Shown here in pieces: positions 1 through 12,245 of a DNA stretch of 64,000 bases (position 1 is the first letter of the stretch; every line of letters begins with the position of its first letter). The notes below the pieces were generated by a model, which ran no database searches, was not told where the DNA came from, and was given only the letters and a program-made list of their open reading frames with translations. The position numbers and the translations under genes are program-made. Source of the DNA: Ailurus styani (taxonomy: Eukaryota; Chordata; Mammalia; Carnivora; Ailuridae); contig LNAC01001891.1 of the NCBI GenBank assembly GCA_002007465.1, forward strand, positions 1 through 64,000. The letters run 5' to 3'.

Positions 1-1374
1 CCTGGGACCTGATGATAATCGGTCTCCTACTCCTCCGCCATCTTGCCGCTCCTCCCCCCTACATGTAGCTTTCATCTCATATTTTCCCTCCTGGTCTTGA
101 AGGAAATGTTCATAGCACCAATTTCTATATTATGTAGAAAAAAATCTGTCCCATAAAAGCAATAGCAGCCGATCATTTAAAAAACAAACATCTATCTCTC
201 ATTCCCTCACTCCAAAATCAATACACATTTTTTTTAAACACTTCAGTGTTGGAGATATTTTCAGCTTTCCTTCATTGTCTTAAACATCTGTTTGGTTGTC
301 TCCCTGCAGACATTTGCTAAATAATATGGTTTATTTTGGATAACTGATGATAGGAAACCTTCTTATATATCTACCAAATGACATTTTTAATCACATCGTC
401 TTTTCAACTTTAAAGAACCAAATGATTTCCTTATCTTGACATGATTTATCATTTGAGCATGAGCCAGGGACCTATGAGGGCGTTATCTACGGAGCCTTCA
501 CATGAAGGGTTCTTATCAAGCAAGCCAAGTTTACAATCACAGCAAGAGAACAGAAGGAAAACAAATGATATGGTCAATAGTTCTCCATGTACAATGTTTT
601 CAAAGTATCTTATCTAGTAAACCTCTTTCCCCAAAACTCAGAGACGATGTGATTTTCCATTAACTGCAGAGATACGGTAATTGATGTGGATAATATTTTG
701 AATGTTTTCTCCTTTCACTGGCTGCCAGCTAAGGCTCTATTTTTTTCTTTTTGGACATCAGTTGGATTCCTTTTCCATGAAATAGAAGCCTTTGTTGATA
801 CAGATTTTCTCTCATTACTGATTGTTTTGATCAGAAGGTAAAAAACTATAATGGAAAGGTCACCTCTATACATTCTTTCTTGCTCTTAGAATTTGGTGAC
901 TTGCATGTTTTAGCCAGGGGTGCACCTCAGGACAACAATTTCCACTCTCATTTCACTCCCTAATCCCCACTACCTCCTTCCCAGATCTAATTGTCAGTTG
1001 ACCTTATTTCCTTCTTTACTTAGCGTGACAAACTCTCCTGGTTTGCCCAGGCCTGAGGGCTTCCTGGGACGCAGAACTTCCATTGCTGGGGAAGTTCCAG
1101 GGAAATGGACAGGGTGAGTCACTCCTACAATTCCACCCTTTGTCACCTTTCAAGGACATCATTCTAGCAAAGCTCCTCCCCATCCTAAAACATCAATCTT
1201 CCCCTTTGTAGTATATCCTTATTTTTAACTCATTGTTCATATTTCTCACATTCAATGATGATGATAAAACAAGCAAAACTCAGTTCTCTAATCAACTATT
1301 GGCCATTCCCCTCCTCCATTTTGTAGCAGAACACTAGATGGAATTGTCTGTTTTCATTGTTTCCAGCTCCTCTA
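1..1374. other. No gene or clear repeat recognised
   Basis: AT-rich sequence with short homopolymer runs. I see no long open frame, no paired splice sites around a coding stretch and no repeat I can name. A 65-codon open frame at 920-1117 has no recognisable similarity and is read as chance. Confidence 0.5.
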
Positions 1375-1690
1375 GCTACTAGGTCTTCACCAGCAGCTGT
1401 CACCTCCACTTTGTCACTGAAACTGCTCTGATTGAAGCCACCAAAACTCACATGTAGCTAAATCCAATGTTGTCAGTCTTCTCCCTACTTGGCCATCGGG
1501 TTGGCCACTCCCTCCTTCTTGATGGGCTTTCGAGACACCACACTCCTGTTCTTTCTCCTCCTTGGTCATGCCTTGGCCATGCCTTATCAATGTGCATCCT
1601 TATTTCTGCTCATCTCCTTGACATATAATATTGGAGGTCCTCAGAGCTCCACCTTTGTTCATCACCAACATTATTGACTCCTGGCTTAAG
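1375..1690 (+). mobile_element. L2 LINE fragment (coding part)
   Basis: The text around 'gaaactgctctgattgaagcc', 'aaatccaatgttg' and the later 'ctcctccttggtcatgcc' follows the order I recall for the L2 (CR1-clade) reverse-transcriptase region on the plus strand. It is strongly diverged, with stops in all frames, so it is an inactive ancient mammalian relic. Family call from recalled consensus; edges are approximate. Confidence 0.5.
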
Positions 1691-2410
1691 CCACCATTCT
1701 TGTCTGAATTACTGTGATCTGATCCCATTTGGTCTCCCTGCAATCAGTGCAATCCAGGCAAGATAGCTGAGAATTGAAACAGTCACAGCCCCCAATTTAA
1801 ATGAGCCTACAGTTTAGATGAGAGACGCAGAGTGCTTTCATGAAAAGAATAAACAATAATTCAAGGCAATATATGAGTAAAGGCCAAGATGTGTGGTAAG
1901 AACAATTTGTGCTATTCTCCACAACGTATACCTGTGTCACACATGGAATTTCTACCTGTCCATTCACAAGTCACTCTAAAATGGTAAAGGATAACTCATG
2001 GAAAGGGCAAGGCTGAATTACAGAATTTTTTCAAAAGAATGCCACTATACTACTCTTAATGTAAAAACTCTGACATGTAGGAAGATTAGCAATGGACTCC
2101 GTGGGAGACACATGCCCCTTCCTGCAGTGGCTCTCATAAAGGTCATTATGAATCATTTCAAGTGGGTACACTGAACTCAACCAAAGCAGAGGTGGTCTTG
2201 AAGTAGGCGATTGTGACATATTTGTGACTTCTCAGGTTGCTAGAAAAAGAAAAAGGGAAGACTTTTCTCCTGACATTTCTGGAGCTGCTTTCTCACAGTG
2301 TATATCTTACAACAAGAGAAATATTCAAGGGCAGCCAGGGACTTTCTGGGGATCAATAACATTATATAAGTATTTCAATCAATAATTTGGCTTTAATTTC
2401 CTTTTGCTTT

Positions 2411-2600
2411 AATTCATTTATTCATTCAATAAATGTTTGCTGAGCACCTTATTTGGTCTAGAAATTAATCTAGGTACTAGATCCACAATGATGAACCAAG
2501 CAGAAACAAAATTTCCCCCATGGAACTGACACAGGAACATTACATAAAGGTTCTTTAAATGGACGCATATAATAACCCAGGAGCAAGGCTAGCAGAACAG
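2411..2600 (-). mobile_element. L2 LINE 3' end
   Basis: 'attcaataaatgtttgctgagcacctt' (split here as read: ttcattcaataaatgt, then tgctgagcacctt) followed by a degraded 'ggtactagatccacaatgatgaacc' is the reverse complement of the L2 3' terminus, whose plus strand ends in the AATAAAT/GAATGAATG tail. An old non-LTR retrotransposon remnant with no coding capacity. Confidence 0.65.
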
Positions 2601-2734
2601 AGTCCACTGAAAGCAGCTTGATTTTCCTTTGTACTGGAAAGTAAATTTGACGTAATTTAATGTCTTCCACTTATGGCTTCACTGTCAAGAAACAGAAAGA
2701 GATTTAAGCTTATTTGCATTCTACGTTGTTAAAA

Positions 2735-3765
2735 ATATTTATTAACTCTTTAACTGAGGTGCAACTACATTTAGGAAAGTATAAAAATCATAAACCCACA
2801 GCTGGGTGAAGTGTTACAAGTAAATGTAACCACCTCCCAATTCAATAAATTGAATGTTATTGATCCCCAGAAAGCCCGTGGCTGCCCTTCCCCAAATTAC
2901 CCTACATCCTTTCTCTATCCTGACCTCCAACACAACAGATTGTTCAGTCTTGAATTTTATATAAATGGGGCTGTATGGTATGCATTTTCTTCTGTCTGAT
3001 TTCTTTTGCTCGACATGTTTGCAATTTTTATCCAAATTGTTGCATGACATAGTTCAGTCATTTTAGTTGCTGGATAGTGTTCTATTCTATTAGTACACCT
3101 AAGTTCATCCATTCTACTGTTGATAAATGTTTGGGCTATTTGCAGGTTTTGGTGATTGTGATTAGTGCTGTCATGAATATTCTTGTACATATCTTTTGGT
3201 GTACATGTGCACATATTTCTTACAGGCGTATATTTAAAAATGAAATTGCCAGAATACAGGATATGTGTATAGTAAAATGTAGTGTATAAGGTCAAAGTTT
3301 ACTAAAATGGTTTACCTATATATACCCATCATGGTACCTAAAACCTATATATATATACCTACATATACCAATCTGTACCTAATATATTCCCAGGTTTGTA
3401 TAAAAGATCCCATTACTTGACATCCTTGCCAATTCTTAACATTTTCAGACTTTTAAATCTTGGCCCTTCTAGTAAGTGTGATGGCTATTCATCATGTTTT
3501 AAATTTCCCTGATTACTAGTAAAGTTGAGCACTTTTTGAATGTTTAGTGGCTACTGAGATATCATTTTTTGAAGTACCTGTTCAAATGTCTTGCTCAGTT
3601 TACTATTGGGTATCTAACTTTTTCTTATTGATTTATATATTCTTTACATATTTTTGGAAGTGCGTCTTATCAGCTACATGTGTTATGTATATCTTCTCTC
3701 ACTTATGACTTGATTTTTAAATGGTCTTCATGGTCTCATGTGAACAACTGTTTATAATTTTCATC
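2735..3765 (-). mobile_element. Old L1 LINE, 3' UTR to ORF2 C-terminal part
   Basis: Read on the minus strand this is the 3' end of an old mammalian L1. Landmarks on the plus strand, in inverted order, are 'aaatggggctgtatggtatg', 'ttcatccattctactgttga', 'gctgtcatgaatattcttgta' (shortened: gctgtcatgaatattc), 'catccttgccaattctt' and 'aatttccctgattactagta'. These are the familiar inverted ORF2 C-terminal and 3' UTR segments. Many stops and indels; not active. It belongs with the pieces at 3,779-4,105 and 4,140-4,800, which together form one rearranged locus. Confidence 0.75.
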
Positions 3766-3778
3766 TAGTCTAATTTTT

Positions 3779-4105
3779 CAGACAAATAGCTGTTAAAGCA
3801 AAAATTATTACTTGAAGTAGATAAGAATATTTCATAGTAAGAAAATTTTTAACAAAAAAATAAGACATACCATTGGTTGCAGCTAATAATATACTTTCAA
3901 AACATAAAAAGCAAAATATACAGAATTGAAGGAAGTTGTAGAAAAATCTATTATCTTATACCAGTAACTGGATGACACAAAAACTCACTCAGCACTGCCT
4001 ATAAGAGACACAATTTAAATATAAAGATATTGAAAATTTAAAGATAGAAAGATGAATAAGGGTATATGATTCAAACACTAATCCAAAGAAAGCTGGTTTT
4101 TGAAT
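3779..4105 (+). mobile_element. L1 ORF2 pieces in inverted, permuted order
   Basis: Two short L1 ORF2 segments from the endonuclease-to-RT linker, both on the plus strand, although the flanking L1 blocks are on the minus strand. The piece 3,779-3,975 ('cagacaaatagctgtt', 'aaaattattacttgaag') should come after the piece 3,980-4,105 ('ctgcctataagagacac', 'aaagaaagctggttt') in an intact L1, but here it comes first. This suggests an inversion plus a rearrangement, or independent insertions. Confidence 0.6.
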
Positions 4106-4139
4106 GTTGAACCAGCCTGGCAAACCAGAGATAAAAATT

Positions 4140-4800
4140 CAGTTTGTTACGCTGCACTGTCTTTTTACAAATTGATGTATTCAACTCGCTAATGTTTTGC
4201 TAAAGTTTTTCACATCTATGTTTATGTGTTTACGAGGCATATTTGTCTCTCTTCTTGTAATTATTTGGTTACGTTTGGGTATCAGGATAACATTGGTCTC
4301 ATAGGATAAGACAGGAAGTATTTCTTTTTCTTTAATTTTTTTTCTAGAAGAATTTGTGCTAAAATGATATTATTTCTTCCCTAAATATTTGTTAGAATTC
4401 ACCAGTGATGCCATCTGGGTCTGGAGTGTTCTTTGTGAAGAGGTTTTAACCAATAATTTAATTTATTTAGTAGATGAAGAGATACTCGGGTATTTATATT
4501 TTTTTTCTCAAATTAGCTTTGATAGTTTGTGTCTTTTGTAAAATTTATTAATTTCATTTAAATCATCAATTTTATTGACACAAAGATTTTAATAATATTT
4601 TTAAGTTATAATTGTAATATCTGTAGGGTCTGTATGATATTCTCTTTTCTTTATGAAATTGGCAATTTATGTCTTCTATCTCTTTGTCTCTCTTCCTCAT
4701 CAATCTGTCTAGAAATTTATCAATCTTATTTATGCTTTCAAAGAACCAGATTTTATACTCATAGGTTCTTTTCTGAATTGAATGTATTGAAACTGCTTTG
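4140..4800 (-). mobile_element. Old L1 LINE, central ORF2 (RT) fragment
   Basis: Inverted L1 ORF2 reverse-transcriptase region. Plus-strand landmarks are 'ggtatcaggataacattgg', 'atgccatctgggtctgga', 'atttatcaatcttattta' and 'caaagaaccagattttata', which occur in this order in inverted old L1 copies. The text is AT-rich and decayed, with stops. It probably continues the element starting at 2,735. Confidence 0.7.
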
Positions 4801-5029
4801 TTCAATGTATAACTAGAAATTAAGAATTCTGCTACTTTACTATTTGTCCAATATAGGAAGCTTAACTCTTCGATTTCTTATAGATCATGAGAGACACAAA
4901 GCTTAGTGCAAAGTCTTAACACCATTGATTGGAAAATTCATGTTTCACTTAGTGAATAAATTAAATAACATGTTATTATAGCATATACTATCTCACTCAC
5001 TTGATCTGTCCTTGTGGCACTCTATTATT

Positions 5030-5195
5030 TCAGTGATATTAGGTCTAGTCCATTTAAAGCACACATATCACTTTTTAAACTCCCCCAAACATTTCAAGTT
5101 AATATTATTTTCCCCATTTTATGGGAGAGAAAGCAGAAAACCAGAGAGAGGTTTCTAATGTGGCCACAAGCAACTATACCAGACTGACTTGTGAG
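5030..5195 (-). mobile_element. Possible MIR SINE fragment
   Basis: 'ttattttccccattttatgg' followed by a gap and 'gaaagcagaaaaccagagag' resembles an inverted MIR core ('...ccccattttacagatgagg...cagagag'). The match is short and no tRNA boxes are visible, so the call is weak. Confidence 0.3.
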
Positions 5196-5742
5196 ACAGT
5201 GCTCTTAAACTATTTTACCACCTCTAAACCCAAGTCACTTGGGGTCTTGGGTGACCCAAACAACCAATTTAGGGGTTCTATTCTTTACAAGTTGTGTCCC
5301 AATGTGAATGCAGAGTATTCTCTTTTTCTTCGATTATTAATCATTTCTAATTCTCATTTTGACTTATCTAATTTTGCCCTCACAATCTATTTGAATTGTT
5401 TCTTTCCATGACGTTTAGAAATCAGAGCATAAAATCTTTTTATTTTGTGTTTTTTTCTTTGCAGTTTATATCTGCTCTCTGTAGAAGTATAACAGCATCT
5501 AATTAGAACCTACCAAATACAATAGTGTCTGAGCTTTAACAGAACTGGCCTCAGACCCCAGCCCTCTGTAAAATCAGCATTTTCCTTTTGGACAAATTTC
5601 ACTGCTCTAGCCCCACTCTCCCTTCTGTGAGATGGCACAGGAAAGCCCACCAGAATTCCTTGAGGTTGAAATAAACGAGTCTCTATACATTCAGCTGGAG
5701 ATGTTCTATAAATATTTGTCCCTTCTTTCAAGAATAGCTGCT

Positions 5743-6856
5743 ATTATTACAAAGCTATAGTAATCAAAACAACATTGGATTGGCATAAAAACAGACACGT
5801 AGATTAATGGAAAAGAGGAGAGAGCCCGAGAAAGAAACCCGTGTGTGTGTGTGTGTATTTTTTTAAGTGACAAAAGAGCCAAGAATATGCAATGAGAAAT
5901 GGGTAATCTCTTCAAGAGATGGTGCTGAGAAAAATGGACAGCCATATGCAAAAGAATGAGAACAGACGACTGTCTTACATAAAATCACAAAATCACTCAA
6001 AATGGATTGAAGATTTGAATGTGAGACCCGAAGTCAAACAACTCCAAGAAGAAAACATGAGTGGTAATCCCTTGATGTGGATTTTGGCCATGATGTTTTG
6101 GATTTGACACCAAAAGCAAAGGTAACAAAAGTAAAAATAAACAAACAAGCTTGCAAAAACTCAGCCTGGCAAAGGAAATCATCATTCTGCTGAATGGGAG
6201 AAAATAGGATTTGCAAATCATATATGCAATAAAGGCTTCAAATCCAAAACATACAAAGAAATAATATAAATTCATAGCAAAACAAACTAATTGATGAAAA
6301 AATGGGCAGAGGATCGGAATAGACAATTTTCCAAAGAAGACAGGTAGATGGTCAACAGGTATGTGAAAAGGTGCTCAACATCAGTCGTCATCAGGAGAAT
6401 GCAAATCAAAACCATAGTGAGAGACCACCTCACACCTGATAGAATGGCTGGTATCAGAAAGACAAGAAACAACAAGGGCTAGAAAAGGTGTGGAGAAAGG
6501 AGAAGGGTTGGTGGGAGTGTAGACTGGTACAGGCACTATAGAAAACAGTATGGACGGTCCTCGGATAATTAAAAATAGAACTACCAGCAACTCCATTTCT
6601 GGATCTTTATCTGAAGGAAGATGTACTATAGAACATGGTGACTGTAGCTAGTAACACTATTGCATATTGGAAAGTTGCAATGACGGTAGATTTTAAAAGT
6701 TCTCATAACAAGAAAAAAAAACTATGACTATGGTGATGGATATTAACTAGATTTATCGTACTGATCATTTCCCAGTATATACAAATATCGAATCATTATG
6801 TTGTACACCTGAAAGCAATATAACATTGCATGTCAATTACATCGCAATTAAAGAAA
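5743..6856 (+). mobile_element. 5'-truncated L1 insertion with target-site duplication
   Basis: A 1.1-kb L1 on the plus strand. It starts in late ORF2 ('aaagctatagtaatcaaaac', 'ggcataaaaacagacacgta'), runs through 'gcaaatcaaaaccatagtga' near 6,400, and enters a 3' UTR ending in 'tcgaatcattatgttgtaca' and a short A-rich tail. A 13-base duplication, 'aagaatagctgct', flanks it at 5,730-5,742 and 6,857-6,869. ORF2 is broken by stops and deletions. This marks a single target-primed reverse-transcription event. Confidence 0.85.
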
Positions 6857-6869
6857 AAGAATAGCTGCT

Positions 6870-8518
6870 CTCTTTTCTATAAACACATCAATCTTTTCCC
6901 CTCTCTCAGATATAGTGCTACTTTTTCTTTTATATTCTTTGCCTGGTAGCCACCTGACGCCATTTCTAGATAAAATATCTTGGCACATCTTCTTTTTCAA
7001 ACTACATAAAAATAATCCTGAAATCAGTTTTAAGCAATTTTTGAAAATCCTCTAGGCCAATTAAAACATTACCTATCAACAAATTTCCCTATTGGTTTAC
7101 CTTTGAATGCTAAATTGAATTGAACCAAATTATGTTATAAATAAATCTACTAAAAGAATATTACATTTTTCTATTTCCCAACTTTCTCTATGGGCTGTAA
7201 ATATACATATACATATACATATATAAAATCAATTTTGGAATACATGCTGTTAGTAACTAAGAAAATTGCTGCAGACTTTCATTTGTTTGTTTTTCAATTT
7301 TCATAAATTAGTGACTCCAGGACAAAAGATGAAAGATATCTTAGTTTTTGGTTATAGTTTTATCTGTTCATTCTCTTATATTTTCCTTATATCTGATGAA
7401 TATGTGGCCTGAAAATCTTTACTTTAAATTAAAGATGATAATCTGATTTCAAGGCATTTGGAAGATTTAAATTTTCTGTCCCCACGTGACCATGTGGAAA
7501 TATTTCTCTTAATTATTTTTCTTCCTTGATAATATTTGTTAGATGGTCTTCCCCCAAGTCAAGCCTCCCTGGGGAGATGGAAGGAGATGGAAGGCGGAGG
7601 AGGAAGGCATCCCAGGAATGCAGAAGCAGCATGAAATCCAGGGATTTAACCTCTTAAGCTACCAAATACATTCCCAATTCCTCAGAGAGAATTCCATAAG
7701 CCCTTGAGCTGCTCGGCCCGGTTGCGGTGTCTTGGGCTGTTGTCTGCTTGACCCCTGTCACCACCTCTCTCCCATAAGGAGTTCTGCTAAGGGCCCCTGG
7801 CCAACGGTACGTCTTGGCGTCTTGGCTAACGCAGCCCTAAGCCTCAGGCTGGCTGGTCAAACACGAAAACCACAGAGATTTGGTCACTCCTCAGGGAAGA
7901 GGTTTCTCATTATGTCAGGCCCATTTCCTCCCAGAAGCCCTTGTAAACAGCCAAGCCATTTTGTAATATCAGCTCTGATACTGAGCTCAAGATGTGCCAA
8001 GGGTCCAATCACATCTGACATAATACAGCTGCTCGAATACTTGGTGTGGCGGTTTAAAAAAGGGACTTTCCTGATTAAAACACCCCTTCTCAGGACAGCA
8101 TCTGAGATGCCACCTACACATTTGGCCCAAAGGAGTCCCTGAGGGTCCATATCTCCTCCTTTTCCCTTCCTTTGTTAATTCCATGAAGAAAGAGTTAAGA
8201 CGAGTGAGTCAGATGTTGAGATAAATTATCACATATATCAGTGTGTGTTCCCATCTGAGAATAAACGAAAGAAAAATTAACCTGTTGTTTTGCTATGCAA
8301 GTTATATTATTAATCAGTTCCCTACAATGTGTTTTAGCTGAAAAGTAATAACTCATCATTAGGGCACTGCCTGAGGGTATCGAGCTACCATGGAAACAGC
8401 CTGTAAGAAGAGACAATCTTTCATTTTCTCTCTGAGGTACCATTTTCATCAGATGACTTAACAGAACATTCAACATTTGGGTAGAAAAGAAATATATGTA
8501 CTCACATCTATACTTGCA

Positions 8519-8520
<2 letters not shown>
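6870..8520. other. Unassigned sequence
   Basis: No repeat or gene that I can name. It contains a small 'catata' tandem run at 7,201-7,224 and a 136-codon plus-strand open frame at 7,732-8,142. That frame overlaps an 88-codon open frame on the other strand, has no recognisable domain and no splice context, and is not supported as a gene. Confidence 0.45.

Positions 8521-8563
<43 letters not shown>
8521..8563. repeat. (GT)n microsatellite
   Basis: About twenty consecutive GT units. Long uninterrupted dinucleotide runs of this kind are usually length-polymorphic. The apparent cysteine/valine and threonine/histidine runs in overlapping open frames are translations of this repeat. Confidence 0.95.
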
Positions 8564-8565
<2 letters not shown>

Positions 8566-9415
8566 CACAGTTAACTGTCCCTAATAAAGTATCCATTCAG
8601 ATGGAATTCTCCAGACAAATTCTTCTGGCTCTTGTCTTCCAACAGCAAAGAAGCCATCATCAAGCACCTCACCAAACACTCCAGTAAAATGATTAAGACT
8701 GGCTCCACACCCAGGAAGCCAACAGATGGTGGTTCTTTCTGACTTAAAATGGAAGGGAATTCAGAAGATGCAGCCCCTCCCAGGCTCTGATCCTCTGGTA
8801 TCCAGAAGCAGGAGTACCAGACAGGAGGGCAGCTGTCGCCAGAGCTGAGGTTGGATGGTACAGTGTGATCAGGGCAGCCTCCTGCTTGGAACCAGGGGAA
8901 GGGGAGCAGGACAGGGAGGTGGAGGCAGTAGGGGCCCCATGATTCCACACAGGCATTGCTTACATGAGTAGGGTCCTTCATTGATGTTTTACCTCTTGTT
9001 CTTTAACTGGGCAAGAGAGCAAACAGATTTGCCAACTCATTGCACAAAATCCAATGCCAAGAAGTCCTAGGTATTATAACAAGAACACCCAAACTGGCAG
9101 ATTTCCAGCAGATATAAGAAAAAGATCACCTTTTTCTCAAATAGTGCTTTCATCTCTCAAATATTGAGCTTGAAACAAACAAATTTAAAATCTTCAATCA
9201 ATGCGGCAGTTACAATGTGACCTCAACTATCTGGTTCTGTGTGTGTGATTGACACCTTGAGGCGGATCTATCTGACTCACCATTTGGTTATCCCAAGTGT
9301 CAAGCAGGGACTTCAGAATCGGAAGTCTGGAAATTATACTCCAGCCCAATCAATTGTCCCCCAAACGGGGATGGGATAGTATCCGCATCTCAAGGCTTTA
9401 GCTTAAATCTAGTTC

Positions 9416-9673
9416 AGTGAAGGTTTTGTCTTTCTTTCTTTTCAAGATTTTTATTTATTTATTTACTTACTTACTTAGTTATTTAGTTATTTTAGAGAGA
9501 GAGAGAGCAGAGGGAGGGACAGAGGGAGACAGAGAGAGAATCTTAAGCAGACTCCTCACTGCTTATGGAGTCCCAACACGGGACTCGATCCATGGCACTG
9601 CGATCATGACCTGAGCCCAAATCAAGAGTCCGTCACTCAACCAACTGAGCCACCCAGGCGCCCCAGTGAAGGT
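9416..9673 (-). mobile_element. Can-SINE, older subfamily, with TSD
   Basis: Read on the minus strand: tRNA-Lys-like head ('ggcgcctgggtggctcagtt', reversed at 9,645-9,664), CT-rich stretch and AATAAAT tail (as 'tttatttatttatttac' near 9,450). It carries the 'actcttgattt'-type head rather than the 'gcctctgcc' type of the younger copies here. The 9-base duplication 'agtgaaggt' is seen at 9,416-9,424 and 9,665-9,673. Confidence 0.9.
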
Positions 9674-9848
9674 CTTTTCTAAGCACCCAGTGCAGAGCCC
9701 CATCTCTCCCTTTCTTTGTGGTCCTGTGATATTTCTGGTCATCAGCATTCATCTGACCTTCATCAGAGGTGCCATTGATCACTTCTTCCTCCTTATGTCC
9801 TGTTTTTCCTTCCTGGGCAGCAAATTCCTTCAGAACAAGCATAAGAGA

Positions 9849-10080
9849 CAACACAGCTCTTACCATGTGCCAGGAAGCATTCTACACTGTTCTAAGTGCT
9901 TTACTCACACTCATTCTCTAGTCTACAACACCCCTAAGCAGCTGGCGAGCCATTATTACTCTACATCTTACAGTTGAGACAACTAAAGCAGAGAGAGACT
10001 AAGGAATATGACCAAAGTCACATAGCTAGTAAGAGAAGGAGTCGTGATTCAAGTCAGGCCAGTAGACTTTTCTGCAGAAG
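9849..10080 (-). mobile_element. MIR SINE
   Basis: Inverted MIR: 'ccatgtgccaggaagcattc', 'gttctaagtgctttac', 'cattattactctacatctta' and 'gtcacatagctagtaag' appear in the order expected for the reversed core-to-tRNA part, followed by the reversed B-box area around 10,045-10,060. An ancient, inactive tRNA-derived SINE. Confidence 0.75.
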
Positions 10081-10617
10081 GACTTTTCTGCCACAGGGGA
10101 CTTTCTTCCTTCCCACTGTACTGTCCTGTCTACCATGGATCCCATACCTAGAGCTTTCCCATGGCTACAAAGGGCCCCATCTGCCATTATGTCATTGACT
10201 AGTGGTCAGAAGGAGAAATGGAATTGAAGGAACTGGTAAAGATAAACTTGAGTTGCCCATGCAAGAGAGCAAGTCAAAGCACGTGCTGCATTCATGGTGA
10301 GTATGTAGCATCACTGTGAGGTCTGAATCTCAGACATGATTTCTATTAGTTCCAGTCACTTCAAGAGCCATTCCTAGAATATTTTCGCAAGGGACCCGAA
10401 AGGGGAATCCCATTATCTAAAATATCAAATTCTGTTGGATTCTGGGCAAGTCCCCTGGTGCTGGGATAAACATGGTGTTGGCCAAATGGATAGACCTGTT
10501 GAAGCCTCTCCAGAGGCTTGGACGGAAGGTGGTAAATCAGACCAGCACACTCTTCAGTGGCATCGTGAAAACAAGGCAGGTTTAATCCCACGCTTGTATT
10601 GCTACTTGTGGATGTGC

Positions 10618-11195
10618 CCATTAATTCAACAAATATCTATTGAGCATGTGCTCTGGGGCAATCATGGTTCTAGGTTCTGGGCCTCCAAAGGGAGCAAAAC
10701 AAATGAAGTCCTTGCCTTCTTTCTGTCAGGAGGAACAGGTATTAGGCAAGTAGATGATGGTTAGAGAAGACTCTTTCTGAGTCTCCTTGCGTGTGATGAG
10801 GGAAAGGAGGTAAACAGGGTGTCATGGGAGGTGTTCAATGGGAGAGACACAGGAAGGGAGACTTTCCTGTCAGAGATCTCTCTAAAGAGATGATTTCTGA
10901 GTGAGCCTGATGTAAGAGAAAACCAGAACCCAAAAAATATCCAAAGAAGATGCTCTCAGCAGAGGACACAGAAAGAGCAGAGGCTTTGAGGTGGGAATAA
11001 TCTCAGTTTCCCAGGAAACGAGGAAGCCAGCATGGCCAGATGGGGTGTGGGAGGGAGATAGTGAGACAGTGGGGTCTGAAAGTGTGGGGCCCTGTGGTCT
11101 GTGGTCAATGGCTTGGGTTTGTTCAAAATGCAATGGGAAGCTATTGGAGAGTACTGAGTAAGAGAAAGACGGATCTGGTTTACTTTTCTGCAAGA
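10618..11195 (-). mobile_element. L2 LINE, 3' portion
   Basis: Starts with the inverted L2 terminus ('attcaacaaatatctattgagc', shortened: caacaaatatctattgagc), then 'gttctaggttctgggcc', 'gaggaagccagcatggcc' and 'caatgggaagctattgga'. These are inverted L2 landmarks in the right order, covering most of the last 0.6 kb of the element. Stops throughout. Confidence 0.6.
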
Positions 11196-12245
11196 CCTCA
11201 TTAAACTCTGGAAGTGACCTGTGTCACCAGGACTCAGCTTGTACTATCCTCTCTTGGCACCCTGCCATGTCTGTCCTGCTTCCGAAGGCCTGGCCATACC
11301 AAGTGGTCGACATGTCCTAAAGGCAGAAACTGAGGTCAACTTCAGCATTAAGAAGCACCCCTTAGATCCCTGGCTTGTTATGTTGACAAAATAATGAAGC
11401 AGTAATACCTAAAGTTTATATCTCACAGGAGGATTCTACCTCAGCTTTTCTTCTCTTAATTTTTTTTTTATTTTGTACTTTAAGAAACATTTATGTTACA
11501 ATTACCCATAGCTTCTTTTTCTATCATTGTGCACTTTTTTAATTAAGAAAGTATATCAAACATAAAAAGACATTGGGTCAAAACACGCAAGCCATCTGAG
11601 CTTACTTGGAATGGAAACAATTTTAATTGATGCAATTTGCAGGCATTTAAATATTTCATATTTGGTTATTAACACCACGGGGAGAGCGGGCACTTTGCGC
11701 TGGCCGAGGGGCAGAAAGGGAAATGCTGGTTTTGCCATTTTCACTCACTCAGGTCTAATTTGGCTTAGCGTTCACTGAAACTTGTGTAGGTCGCTGAGCG
11801 CTGCGTCCTCAAAGGACGGAAGACACGAAAGTGATATTTCATGTTGAAACCCAGCAGTGAGCACCAGGAGGGAGACGCAGTTGTGTAGTCATAAAGGCTA
11901 TTTTCCCCCTTAAGACCGTGGGGAACATCTTTCAGCCAGAGTGCCATGGTTTAGTGCTCAGATTTCACAATGCCCATGGTAGGAGCTGTGGGTGGGTGCA
12001 CTCAATCAGCTATTTAATGAGACGACCCCGCTAACGGAGGGAGGACCCGTGGAGTGAGCATTTTCTGGTTCCATCTTCTTGTCCCTGGCTCACAGTGGAG
12101 TCTGCGTGTGGTGCCTTCTGATTTGCAGCTGTCTGAATTCTGCCTTTGGGGAAGGGAAGAGAAAAGAAGAAGAGGAAGGAAGGGGGAGGTATAAAAAATG
12201 AATGGCGTTGCACCTGCTGACATTCACTACTGATGAAATTTAAAA
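11196..12245. other. Unassigned sequence
   Basis: No repeat I can name and no supported gene. The stretch 11,450-11,960 has mixed AT- and GC-rich text. Small open frames on both strands overlap each other and look like chance. Confidence 0.4.

Noticed and set aside
8195..8687. Frames with Thr-His or Cys-Val runs
   Set aside because: Translations of the (GT)n microsatellite.
9417..9614. 65-codon frame
   Set aside because: Lies inside the inverted Can-SINE at 9,416-9,673.
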